Assembly (NCBI GenBank): GCA_936440205.1
Contig: OW387146.1
Span: 24,428,458-24,492,457, forward strand
Direction of reading: 5' to 3'
Source: Lepidonotus clava
Lineage: Eukaryota > Annelida > Polychaeta > Phyllodocida > Polynoidae
DNA length: 64,000 nucleotides
Each line of letters begins with the position of its first letter. The stretch's first letter is position 1. Positions 31,901 through 42,442 of this stretch are shown piece after piece. The translations under genes were made by a program, and so were the position numbers. The notes under the pieces are model-generated. The model did not search any database. It was given only the letters and a program-made list of their open reading frames with translations, and was not told where the DNA came from.

Positions 31901-34613
31901 ACGGTTTTATAAAATGATCTAGGACAAGGGGGCAAAACTACATAGCAAAACCTTTCCAGATCAAAACATACCGGGATTTGATTAGCAAGATTGTTTTTTT
32001 CTTTCTAAAAGAGTGAATGGCTATCTGACAGACCTTGAAATCGTAATCCTCGATGCGGACAATGACATCGCAGAATGCGCCGTAGTAACGCTGTATGTTG
32101 AGTTGTTCTAGAAGGTGGCGGCAGTGGTCAGGGAAGGTATGGCTGAACGGGGCACCCAGGGCCGCACTCCCTGAAAATAACGAGGGAATTAAGTTAATGG
32201 TCAGGGAAGGTGTTGCTGAACGGGGCACCCAGGGCTGCACTCCCTGAAAATAACGAGGGAATTAAGTTAATGGTCAGGGAAGGTGTTGCTGAACGGGGCA
32301 CCCAGGGCTGCACTCCCTGAAAATAACATGGGAATTAAGTTAATGGTCCCAGAAGGTATGGCTGAACGGGGCAAGAAAGAATACCGGGTACTGAAGTACC
32401 TAAGGAGGCGGAAGAAAATTCAAAGTCTGTCTCTGAATACCTGGGCAGACAATGTGGTCCAACATGGTACAATATGGAAAGGTCCTATTGGTTTTGTAAT
32501 TCAGAATCCCACACCTTTTATTATCAGTACTCAACAGTGGCACATCAAGTTTTTGAAAAGGTGGGGGCGTGCTAATAGAAAGAGGGAATGCACCTCCTTT
32601 TGCCCCCAGAATTTTACACTAAAAACTCTTAAATTTAGCTTTAAAAACAGGCATCCGAGTCTTCCCCCTAAATCCGCCAGTGTTGATAATTTGTCAAAGG
32701 AAAACATAAAGTTTTTCAGAAAAAGAGACATATATTTTGTAAAAATATTGCATTTAATAACCTGCTGGTAGACTATCCATTATACCACTCTCGCGAAGAG
32801 AAAAAACCTTAAACTAGCAAGCGTGTTGGGAGCTGGACCTCCAGGCCTCTTCAATTAGATCTAACCTTGTGATTAAAGAACAAATTCCAGATGTTCATTA
32901 ATATTTTTTAGATTATCAAGGAGTCTAGCAGTTGTTATTAGAGCAGTTTTTTTTTATTGTTTCAGCCATCTTTACAGCTGTAGTATTGCAAAGGTATGGC
33001 TGAAGAGGGCACCTAGCAGTGCACTCTGTGAAAACAAGATAATTAAATGATTGGTAGGGGAAGGCATGGCTGAATGAGGCACCCATTTTCTCATAAAAAT
33101 TACGAAGTATAAGGGTGACAGATGTGGTTGGGGGGTTAAGGAGAACAGGGGATTGCTCCTAGGGCGAGCCCCTGTCTGGGACGTGGTTTGGTTGGACGCC
33201 GGGAGAGAAGGTTAGGTAGGGCACCCTAGTCTATAGATGCTATGCTACCCTTTCAGTTTCAGTGCAATATACTGTTTAATAAAAACTGTTACCGTATCGT
33301 ATGCAGTGTTTGAAATTAACTTTTTTGAAGTCAGCCATCAGGGCTGACATTCATGAAAAAGTGTCAGCCCTGAAAAAGTATTGTCAGCCTGGATTTTGTA
33401 TAACAAAAAACTTTAAAATATGACCATTAGATTTACAACTAGTTACTAGGTACCTTCAGAAACAGGGTTAGGATGATAACCAGAAAAGTATCCAGTCACA
33501 TAAAATGGAGAAGATTGATAAAATGCAGAATTTATTTCCCAAAAACCTGTCAGCCATCTGGGCTAATAATTTGATATTTTTGCCCAAACCATCAGCCCTG
33601 ATCAGGAAATATCTGCCTGGGGCTGACGGGCTGACGTTAATTTCCAACACTGTCGTATGTCCAAAACTTGAGGGGATCAAGTGCTGTAGATATAAGGTCC
33701 TTATAATATCTACAAATGTGTTCAGGTCTAGGGCCGATCAACCGTTAGATTGAGATCTAATTTTATGACATAGGCATAGCAAGAACTCTGACTGAACTAG
33801 TCTATTGCAAATCAAAATATTATTCGGTAAATTTCACCAGAATCGTTTGTGAAAAGAGCCAAAAGAACCGCAGATCCAGAACTATCTACAGTGTAGATGT
33901 CTAACTCTATTCTGACGGCAGAGATTAGATCTACTTATTAAGAAAAAAAAGTAGATCTATAGACTATTTTTTTCTAGCTAAGACTAAGAGATCTGAATCT
34001 ACATTCTAGGTAGACTCACTCAGTAGAGCTATATCCTGACACCGGCTTTAAACCTGTATGATCATCTAAACATACAATCACAATAGGACTGCAATGACAT
34101 TGCAATCGTAGACAAGTCGGTCTTAGAGTCTAGGATGGTTTTATTATGGTAGACTCTAGTCTAGATTAGTCATTAGATAGACTAGTCTAATTGATAAAAA
34201 AACAATTTAGTTTCAATTGTGGCTAAAAATAACAGTCGATCGAGGTCTATCGTGATTGTGAGTTGCCAAGCCGAACGATCTATAACATTTATCGTTTTAC
34301 ACAGAGGACTGCGTGGATGAGTAGATCTGAATCATGACACTCAGATTTTATCAATCTGACACTTTGCTCGTCTCATGTCCTGACAGTTCTGTCAACCTGA
34401 GGCCACAAGTAGTCGATCCTACAAGTAGGCCCCTCGCTTCGACCTGAAAATCAGATCGCTTTACAAATATAAAGCCCTCAAAAACATTTTCGTCAATAAA
34501 GCATGAATGGCGGATGTTATATGTGTATGAATCAGGTGTGACTTTGATCATAATGCAATGAAATTCAACGATTTCTTGCTTTTTCGCTGAGTTTACCTAC
34601 CCGTGTCCGCCAT
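28976..34613 (-). CDS. BTB domain, AT-hook, eight C2H2 zinc-finger transcription factor
   Basis: Three coding exons: 34613-34601 (MADTG, phase 1), 32170-32034 and 31633-28976, giving a 935-residue nuclear protein. Junctions are AG/GT and phases agree, which supports the four-codon first exon. The BTB domain (about residues 15-135) includes FCDVIVRIEDYDFKVHQCVL across the exon 2/3 join and YTGTLKLD. A low-complexity region follows with an acidic Glu run near 368-377. An AT-hook (KKRGRPKKE, about 615-622) directly precedes eight zinc fingers (about 645-863); finger 5 ends His-x3-Cys rather than His-His. BTB domains dimerise and recruit corepressors, and the AT-hook and fingers bind DNA. The BTB/AT-hook/eight-finger order resembles vertebrate ZBTB24, but orthology is not shown. 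The exon 2 acceptor lies in a 73-bp tandem repeat. Confidence 0.93.
32126..32380 (-). repeat. 73-bp tandem repeat covering the exon 2 splice acceptor
   Basis: Units begin GGTCAGGGAAGG at 32126, 32199 and 32272, with a partial fourth at 32345. Each unit contains 45 bases of exon 2 coding sequence and the intronic TTATTTTCAG acceptor. The copy at 32170 is joined to the conserved BTB exon. Equivalent acceptors lie at 32243 and 32316. Diverged relatives occur near 32990-33095. Using an upstream acceptor adds 73 bases that end in an in-frame TAA, so it would truncate the protein. Confidence 0.95.
33304..33652. mobile_element. 349-bp MITE related to the one at 5897
   Basis: The termini CAGTGTTTGAAATTAAC and GTTAATTTCCAACACTG are inverted repeats of one family with CAGGGTTCGAAATTAAC at 5897. 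The flanking duplication is TCGTATG (33297-33303 and 33653-33659). Internal TGTCAGCCC/GGGCTGAC motifs occur in both orientations. It is inserted in the first intron of the BTB zinc-finger gene. Confidence 0.85.
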
Positions 34614-34760
34614 GTTGAAAAATCGGGAATACCCCTTTTACTGTGATCTGATTGGCTGATGAGGGATCGACGACGTCACGTGACTAGGGGGAATCCCCTA
34701 GTGTGTGCTGTGTCCGCATGGGGGCACTGCGGTCTTTTCGCGGGTCGTCTCTGTGTCAAT
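34614..34760 (-). promoter_or_regulatory. proximal promoter of the BTB zinc-finger gene
   Basis: Within 150 bases upstream of the start codon lie an inverted CCAAT box (ATTGG, 34651-34655), a GACGTCAC CRE-like site (34672-34679) overlapping a CACGTG E-box (34677-34682), and a palindrome ACTAGGGG/CCCCTAGT (34683-34702) whose centre reads GGGGAATCCC, a consensus Rel/NF-kB half-site pair. The start codon context CAACATGGCGGA nearly matches the TISU/YY1 element used by short-5'-UTR genes. No TATA box is seen. Factor binding is inferred from motif match only. Confidence 0.6.
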
Positions 34761-34897
34761 GATACCTAACTAGGTTTTGTTGTAACAGGTCTTTTATTAG
34801 AAGAACATACCGAGGTGGCCACCTGGTACATACTGTCATACATAAAGGTATACATGAGAAGGTAGTATATATATATATAAATCTCAGACATGTATCT

Positions 34898-35713
34898 CCC
34901 CACACAGAAAGGATGCTCCAGGTGGGAATTAGGCATTAAAGAGGATGTTTCAAATGATACCAAGCACATCAAAATTGGATAATTTTCAATGAATTTACAG
35001 GCTGTTGAACACAGGATTGTCAATATTCCTGAAAATGGCAAAGAGCCCAGATATTGAATATTTATCTAAATATTTAGTAATGAAATAAAAAAGTTTTCAT
35101 GAATTAACAAAAAGTCATAAAGGCTATTAAGCTTATACGTTTGTTCTACAAAAAGATAATCTCTTTTAATTTGGAATGGTAATACAGGGGGTATAGATAG
35201 GGGGGTCCAGTGTCGCGTGTCAAATTTAAAAAATGGCCATGTCGTCTGTCCCTATATCTGGGTTTAGACCCATGTCCCATGTCGAATTTAAGAAATGGCC
35301 CTGTCCCTTGTCACTATCTTTTTAAGGCTCCTGTCGCATGTCAAATTTAAGAAAAGGTCCATGTCATTTGTCACTTATTTGTCATGTCGCCTTTCGAATT
35401 TAAGAAATGGATGTGTCGCCATGTCGAATTTAAGAAAGCCCCCTGTCGCCCTGTCGAATTTAAGGGTCTACACCCCCAATACAATCAAGTCATGTTTTTC
35501 CAAATGGGTTACAATTTTTGACAAAATTGGCAAAATTTTGTTGTTTCCATGGTAACCAAACATCTGATGTTTGGTAATATTTGGGGAAAAAACATTCCAT
35601 TAACATTCCAAAACATTTTCATCCCTATTTTTCACAAATCTACCCATATCTCCCTCAATATTACCTGTAGAGCTTAAGATATATCCTCCTCGGAGCATCC
35701 TCTCTGTGTGGGG
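34898..35713. mobile_element. 816-bp inverted-repeat transposon, non-autonomous
   Basis: The left end CCCCACACAGAAAGGATGCT(CC) at 34898-34919 and the right end GGAGCATCCTCTCTGTGTGG(GG) at 35692-35713 are 22-bp inverted repeats with one mismatch. No transposase frame lies between them. The interior holds a degenerate tandem array. No clear target duplication was found, so the superfamily is open. Confidence 0.75.
35205..35466. repeat. degenerate tandem array of CTGTCGAATTTAAGAAATGG
   Basis: About seven units carry the word TGTCGAATTTAAGAAATGG or close variants, at spacings of roughly 25-60 bases. It lies within the inverted-repeat transposon at 34898-35713, in the position where subterminal or internal arrays are common in such elements. 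Confidence 0.85.
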
Positions 35714-36874
35714 AAACACAATCAAAAGATAGATGTTTAATTATATAAGACCTGTCAAAGCCCATCTTTATAAATCTAGTCTTACTACTGGTTTTGACAC
35801 TCTTAAGTTCTAGGTATGAATGGAGACGAGACTGTTACTTGAGGAGATCTTTCAGGTACAGGAAGAGAAGTGACAGAAGCCCTTTCTACATTCATAGCCT
35901 CTCCATTCTTGACATCTTAAGCGTTTGAGTCAATCACCCCATCTATATCATCTACATCATCGAGTTGGTTGTCAGACTTTACAAACTGTTCTGATGTTCT
36001 CAGTAGATGCCGCCTGTTTCTTCTCAACACTGCCCCATTTTCAGCTCTAGTCTTACTTTGTATGACCTTGGGGCCACTTCATTTAGAGTAGATCGAGGAG
36101 CCAATTTTAGTGCATTAAGGGCAAGAAATTAAGTTCTAACAAAATATTTAAAGAAAAAATTAATTCATTAAATACTTTTTCAGTGATATGCAGGGGAATG
36201 ACGTCTACTTACATAATCGTAATAAAAAGAATTAAAGTTTTAAAATATTTTTGTAATATCTTCATGTTTTACTTTCACATGTTAATTCTTCAGTTTTTGC
36301 GCAGCTGGTGCCTATTTTCACGCATTTTTGTGTTAGTTTTCGCACATTTAAGCATATTTTAAACTGTAAAATGAGTGAAATATCTAATAGATAGAAAATA
36401 CTATCTATGGTGCTACAGAAAACGATTACCTTTTGATATGTGTTATGTAAAACTATTGTATACTTCTTAATGGTTCATAATTTGCATGTTATAAATGCCA
36501 TGTTGTCTGAAAAAATCTAAACATGAAATAGATGATAAAAGATAAGAAATACGCATTTTTTTTGCATTTTTATTAAATGGCAATAGCATTAATTTTCCTT
36601 TGTAAAGAACAAACAAAAAATGCAGGCATGAACTTTTTGGTTGATTAGATTTTAAGGAATGGTCTCAGGAACGTATGGAAGCTTGCTTTCATAAGTTTTC
36701 CTAGGTTTTCCATGAAAAATGTGGTGGAAAATTTGAAAATTTCGGGAAAATACGTGAAAAATGCGTAAAAACTGACAACTGTCTTATTCTTTGTCATTAG
36801 TTTTCATGCAGTGGTCTATTTTCTAGAATATATTAAGACAATTATTTTTTCTGATATATAGGACGGCACCTTAA
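35714..36874. other. Gypsy pol tail (35830-36090, minus) and AT-rich spacer
   Basis: Minus-strand sequence at about 36090-35830 encodes a segment (VLRRNRRHLLRTSEQ) like the C-terminal tail of Gypsy integrase, and so belongs with the fossil at 37290-40440. The rest, about 36100-36870, is AT-rich without supported features. Confidence 0.5.
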
Positions 36875-37235
36875 CCCTTACGCTACCCACATTTCATTCA
36901 GGATTTATAAAACTGCCTGTCTACTTTAGTGAATAGTCTCAAAAAAAGCCACATATGGGGCAATGACACTATATAGAACTAAGTCTTGCTGAAATATGAA
37001 AGGTAACAAAATATTTTCGTTATTTCTATTGTTAAACATAGCATATTAGAGATGATTTTAGCATTTTAAAACAGTAAAAGTTATTTCTACTTTAATATTT
37101 GGCTTTAAATTAACTAATACAACATTTATGGCAAAGATGCTTCAAAGCATCTGGCATGTTTTCACTGGTGATGCCTTCAGGCATCTGGCATGTTTTTGCT
37201 GGTGATGCCTCAACGCATCTGGCGGGTGGAAAGGG
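36875..37235. mobile_element. 361-bp TTAA-flanked MITE
   Basis: TTAA (36871-36874 and 37236-37239) flanks termini CCCTTACGCTACCCAC and GGCGGGTGGAAAGGG, which are imperfect inverted repeats starting CCCTT. Such ends and TTAA targets are typical of piggyBac and Kolobok families. The right half holds three small hairpins, GATGC...GCATC, at 37136, 37170 and 37204, about 34 bases apart. A relative is at 46319-46660. Confidence 0.65.
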
Positions 37236-37849
37236 TTAAACTAATATCTGTAATATTTTGAATGCCTAGATTTCTTTTTCGTTTCAAGAAATCTTACTTT
37301 CTACGCAACTTTCTACCCATGAGCTTCTCTGCTGGAGAAGAACCATCAGCCTTTGGTGCCTGTCTATAAGCCAGTAGTGCTAAATATGGGTCATCACCTG
37401 ACTCTTTTGCCTTATTGAGGAGACTTTTTAAGATTCCAACACCTCTTTCTGCTTTTCCATTACTTTGGGGATAATATGGGCTTGAAGTTCTATGTTGGAA
37501 CCCATACTCACTCGCAAACCTTTAGAAAGCTTCTGAACTATATTGAGGACCATTATCACTGATTAAAATCTTAGGCACACCATGTCTGGAAAATATACTT
37601 TTCATGTTTAAGATTACATTCTCAGCTGACGTGCTTGGTAGTATGACAATCTCTGGATAATTTGAGTAATAATCTATAACCAACAAGTATTCATGGTTGT
37701 TCCAATGGAACAGATCTGGCCCCACATATTCCCATGGTCCTGCATTCAACTTCTCTGCCTCTACATACTTTGTTTCTTTGCTCTGGGAGACGCTATACTT
37801 GAGACATGCTTGACAATTTTGTGTCTTAACCTCAATGTCTCTATTCATG

Positions 37850-39780
37850 TTAGGCCAAAACATAACATCTCTTGCCAACTGGTTTGTAACATCTAGGGAT
37901 CTTGATGTTCGCAAGACTAGGTAGATCCTCTCTCCAGCGCTCCCATTTCTGTTGAAGTGGTTCGGGCAGTGGGTCTGCTCCATCTCTACACATCTGTTGC
38001 AAAATCTGCTTTCCTACAAGCACAAATGGTGCGAGAAATCCAAGAGGATTGTAAAGTGAAGCAACTGTTGACAGCACTCCCCGCCGTGTCAGGGGGCAGT
38101 CCTTCAGGGTGAGTCTAAAGTTCAACTCATCAGACTCAATGCACCACTAAATCCCGAGAGCTCGCTCAATCAGGGCTTCTTCCCTGGTAATGCAACTTCG
38201 GGGGATGAGAGCTTGAGGGCAGTTGTACCCTATGAGTAAGCCTATCTCGCAGTCTTGAAGAGGCGGCATCTTATGCTGCAAACCAAGAAGGTGTGGCCAT
38301 TTCTTGGCTGTCTCTGCTGTTGGAATATGAGTTCTGTTCACAGGAATATAATTGCAACTATTGAAATAATTCAAAGACATGTCTTCTGAGCGAGCGTTCA
38401 ATGTATCAGCAGTGTGGTCTGAATAAAACTAGTGTCAGACTGAGTGTCTAACAGTGCATATATACGAGATGTTCCTTCTCTCATTCTCTGAAGTCGCAAC
38501 CCACACTGGCACAAACATAGAGGAGGTTTGACTCACTACCCTTAAAAACTCTTCCGCAGACAGCTTCTTTTGATGGTTCCTTGGCTGTGCTCTTCGGCTG
38601 TTCTTCTTTATCAGGTTTGTTTCCTGTTGACTGACCTGATTTCGATAAATATGTAAACATTTTGGATGTGTCTTCTGACACTTCTTGCATGTGCTCCTCT
38701 TAAGACAATTCTTTGACATGTGGCCCTTCTGAAGACATATAAAACAGAGGCCATTCTTTCTCACAAATTGTGTCTTTTCCTCAGACGTCTTCGCTGTGAA
38801 GGAATAACAGTCTGGCTTTACCACAAAAGATGCATGTTAATTCCTTGCTCTCTGTCTTATTTTCGACTTTGCCCTCTGTCTTAGTTTCAACCTTGCCCTC
38901 ACTTCCTGAGGCTAAAGTCCTTCCTGCAGGGCCTTGCTTCTTCTTCTCGTTTGAACTTGTTGGTGGCGACTTGTCCTTGTCACCTCCTTCCGTATTCCTT
39001 TCAGGACGCCTGTATCCTCCAGGCATCACCAGGCCTAGCCTCCTGTATCTCTCAGGCATCACCAGGCCTAGACGCCTGATGCCTGAGAGATACATAGCAA
39101 ATATACCAGAATTGTGAATTTGATGATCAATATATATCAAATACATAACTTTTTATCTTAAAAGACTGAAATAATACATATTACACTCCCTCTTACTACT
39201 GCCATTTGAAAATAATCATTTTTATTCATGTTTTACCTTTTGATAAACTGATTTAAAACTTGGTGGTGTCAGTGGCGTCTTTTAGGGATATTCCCTAAGT
39301 AAATTGGTGTCCATTTAGTACTATATCAAAATTTTGTGGCGTCTTGAAAGGGTTAAGGGTCTTGCCCTTCAGTGCTTCCACTGATGTGACTGGGTCACAG
39401 GCAATACATGCTTCTTCAGCTATGCAATCTGAAAATTCTGAAAACAAAGGATATCTACGATACGGCTCCAGCGGTTTACAATCCAGTCGGGTAACTTCTG
39501 GAGAAGTTTCTTATTCTCACGTAGTTGTGACATGGCTGTCTTACACTGATGAAGTAAGGTGCGAAGTCTCTTGCCATCTCTTGGCGGAATCTTTGGCCAT
39601 GCATCTAACTTGTCACGAAATGTATCGGTAACAAGGAAAGGGTTACCATGCCTTTTTTCTAAAAGTGACCTTGCTTCTTCATAAGCATTCTCGCTTCCTA
39701 AAAGAAAGTAACTACTGACTGCCTCTTTGGCAGGGCCACCAAAGTACCTTTTCAAGTAGTGTATCTTATCCCGGGGGGGG
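37850..39780 (-). mobile_element. BEL/Pao gag and pol pieces, fossil, nested
   Basis: Minus-strand sequence at about 39780-39420 is a Pao-type gag domain (YFGGPAKEAVSSYFLLGSEN). That at 38824-38435 has the Cys-rich zinc segment (CFICLQKGHMSKNC). That at 38401-38147 resembles the protease-region conserved block (CEIGLLIGYNCPQALIPRSC), and 38125-37850 a polymerase block (STVASLYNPLGFLAPFVLVG). All are typical of BEL/Pao, not Gypsy, yet they lie between Gypsy gag and Gypsy integrase. A run of G marks the left junction near 39777-39786. It has several breaks. Confidence 0.7.
39045..39093. repeat. 17-bp-stem hairpin
   Basis: GTATCTCTCAGGCATCA (39045-39061) is the exact complement of TGATGCCTGAGAGATAC (39077-39093) around a 15-base loop. 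A preceding direct copy (GTATCCTCCAGGCATCACC) lies at about 39012. It interrupts the BEL/Pao fossil and ends not far from a lone AAAGGGTTAA terminus (39347-39356), so it may be a remnant of the TTAA MITE family. Confidence 0.75.
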
Positions 39781-40482
39781 GGGGGCATGTGCTTGTCCTC
39801 TACAAGGACACATCTCATTGCCAGCAAATGGCACTGAGTTTTCTTCATTTTGCTGTGAAGGCCTGACCCTAGCCTGTCCTTCGGGGCCTCTGGCAGAAAT
39901 GCCCCAAATTTACATGTCCTAGATAACTTCTGGAGTCTTACCACATACTCTGACACAGACTCGGTCTCCTCTTGGTTAGCTGTCCAAAACTTATGACGCT
40001 CAGCAATGACTACCGGTTCTGGGTTATAATGATTGTTCATAAGGTTCTTTAGTGGGATATAGGTCTTGGTATTTGGCTTATCTGGCCCACACAAACTTTT
40101 CACTAACTTGAAGGCATCAGGGCCCATAACAGCAAGAAACAGATCCATACGCTTGTCCGCTGCTATTGAATTTGCAGACATGAAACTGTCCATACGATAA
40201 ACATAATCATCAAAGCTCTCAGTATTTTCATAAAAAACACCTACATTGCCAAACACAGCCATGTTGACAGTGACAACTCACACTAGTCTGCCTGATGCTT
40301 AAACCTGGGAAGTTCCTCTGACCTGACTTGAATCCAACAACAATCTAGAATGTCTCTCCTCCCGTGAGGATTCTTTATCTCATCACCAATTTAGTATTTG
40401 ATCAATAAAAAGACATAACACACAACTAGAAGTAAATACCTGGGCCACCCAGAATCCCATGCGCCACTCCTTATTTCGTCCA

Positions 40483-41510
40483 CTACCGGACCTTCAACTT
40501 TCTCTCTATCCGTACATCATAATTATGTGGAATACATAGCGTGCAGCCTGACGTGTTTTGCCCTCCCCAATGAACTGCCACTGCCCCACCTTCAGCGAAA
40601 CATAGAAGACCTGTGGACAGCAGGGGAAGTGGTACCCTTGGTTGAACATGCCCAGAAAGTTGAATTTTGGCGGGGGATAGAAGGGGTGACATTGCATTTC
40701 CATGGGACAATAGATGGTAGGAGTGCCACGCTTCATCACCAAAGCATTCAACTCAAGGGTGGGGATGATGCTGATTCCTCTGTTTAAGTGTAGATATTAT
40801 GAGGTGGTTTGGGCAGTGGATACTTGTACTGTGTCTTCTCCAGAGCAATGGCTGCCATTGCATGTTGCACTTTATTAATGCTCTGACTGGATACTTTGTA
40901 TTCTTCATCTCCCAGTTTCAGCTTGATGTAAGATGTCTTCTTGTTGGTGGGGCCATCTGTTCTTGTGTACTCAAAATTTTGTTGATGTTGGATCTTGTTG
41001 TAGTGAGCTAACTCATTGATCAGACATATCAGGGTTTTTCCTTTTGTGTTTGCCAAGTTGTTGTTGCCTTCGTGGTCCACGCCTGTGCCATTTAACACAT
41101 CGTCACTGAGGATGATCACGCCGCCCGTCGTAGACACCATCATCACCTCATCTGCCTGGTGCATCAGCTGACCTGAAGGTGATGTGGCAGTAGAGACAGA
41201 CGACATGATGGTTAAGCCTGGCCTGGCTGCAGGGAGCCCGACGGGGACAGGGACAGGGACAGGCATGAGGGCAGCAGGTGCTATCTGGTGAACGGCCAGT
41301 GCCGCTACTGGATGGGGGGCTGTTGCAAGGGCACGACCGCCTTACCCATCACTCCACCTGTCACCATGTACAGGCCAGGGGTTGGTTTGTTGATGCTGGG
41401 TACGGTGGATACAGACGAGCAGGGACCACTCTGCTTGACAACGGCTGGTGCACCTTGCATCACCACCTGTGACATTTCTGGTCAAGGGAAAAATTCTTCT
41501 TCCTACATGA
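40483..41510 (-). pseudogene. staufen-derived fragment, copy A
   Basis: Staufen proteins bind double-stranded RNA and direct mRNA localisation and decay. Minus-strand sequence from about 41475 encodes a Staufen-like N-terminal leader (MSQVVMQGAPAVVKQ). Next comes the first dsRNA-binding domain (TLICLINELAHYNKIQHQQN, then KLKLGDEEYKV and QHAMAAIALE). In another frame follows the start of the second domain (ELNALVMKRG, YPPPKFNFLGMFNQGYHF, FYVSLKVGQWQFIGEGKTRQ). It stops abruptly after the TRQAAR motif and joins Gypsy LTR/leader sequence. No intron is visible between the domains, and the frame changes between them, so it is a broken copy, not a gene. Confidence 0.8.
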
Positions 41511-41676
41511 GATAAGTAGAGTGTTCATTTGTCCAGAAATATGATGGCACTAAGGTGGTATAAATGTGTAGCTAAAAGACCAAGAAATTCAAAAGCAAAC
41601 AAACCACCTGCCTTCCTCAACAGGTGTACCATGGAGTCATCTTTCGCAGCTGCCCCCATGTAGAGGTTGTTGGCCT

Positions 41677-42440
41677 TCATGTCCAACTCATCGGCCACAC
41701 ACTTGTCTCATCAGTCTGAAACGACAGGTCCCTCATTGCCAGCAAATGGCACTGAGTCTTCTTCATTTTGCTGTGAAAGCCTGACACTAGCCTGTCCCTC
41801 TCGGCCTCTGGCAGAAATGCCCCAAATTTACATGTTCTAGATAACCTCTGGAGTCTTACCACAAACTCTGACACAGACTCAGTCTCCTCTTGGTTAGCTG
41901 TCCAAAATTTATGATGCTCAACAATCACTACCGGTTCTGGGTTATAATGATTGTTCATAAAGTTCTTTAGTGGTCCCTCGCTATAGGTCTTGGTATTGGC
42001 TTATCTGGCCCACACAAATTTTTTACTAACTTTAAGGCATCAGGGCCCATAACAGCAAGAAACAGATCCGTACGCTTGTCTGCTGCTATTGAATTTGCAG
42101 ACATGAAACTGTCCATACGATAAACATAATCATCAAAGCTCTCAGAATTTTCATCAAAAACACCTACATTGCCAAACACAGCCATGTTGACAGTGACAAC
42201 TCACACTAGTCTGCCTGATGCTTAAACCTGGGAAGTTCCTCTGATTGACTCGAGTCATACAACAATCTAGAATGTCTCTCCTCCCTTGTGGATTCTTTAT
42301 CTTGTCACCAATTTAGTATTTGATCAATGAAAAGACATAACACACAACTAGAAGTAAATATCAACTTCGCTGATCATGCTGGGCCACCCAAAATCCCATG
42401 CGCCACTTCTTATTTCTTCTACTTCTGGACCTTCAACTTT
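41677..42440 (-). mobile_element. second copy of Gypsy leader and gag N-terminus, fossil
   Basis: Minus-strand 42185-41677 is nearly the same gag segment as 40262 to about 39790, including MAVFGNVGVFDENSESFDDY. The leader at 42186-42440 matches 40263-40480 base by base over most of its length, apart from a short extra tract. Together with the adjacent staufen piece it forms the second unit of a tandem duplication with a period of about 1.92 kb. It is partial. Confidence 0.8.
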
Positions 42441-42442
42441 CT

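Larger units (their letters stand above)
35830..40440 (-). mobile_element. Ty3/Gypsy fossil, mosaic with inserted elements
   Basis: Read on the minus strand: an LTR-end-like tract and leader (about 40440-40263); gag (40262 to about 39790, MAVFGNVGVFYENTESFDDY); then BEL/Pao-type sequence; then integrase (37983 to about 37290, with ISDNGPQYSS and YYPQSNGKAERGVGILKS); and after an interruption the pol tail near 36090-35830. Reverse transcriptase of the Gypsy element is missing, replaced by the BEL/Pao part. It has several breaks, and a TTAA-flanked MITE lies at 36875-37235. The Gypsy assignment rests on the gag and integrase pieces. Confidence 0.7.
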
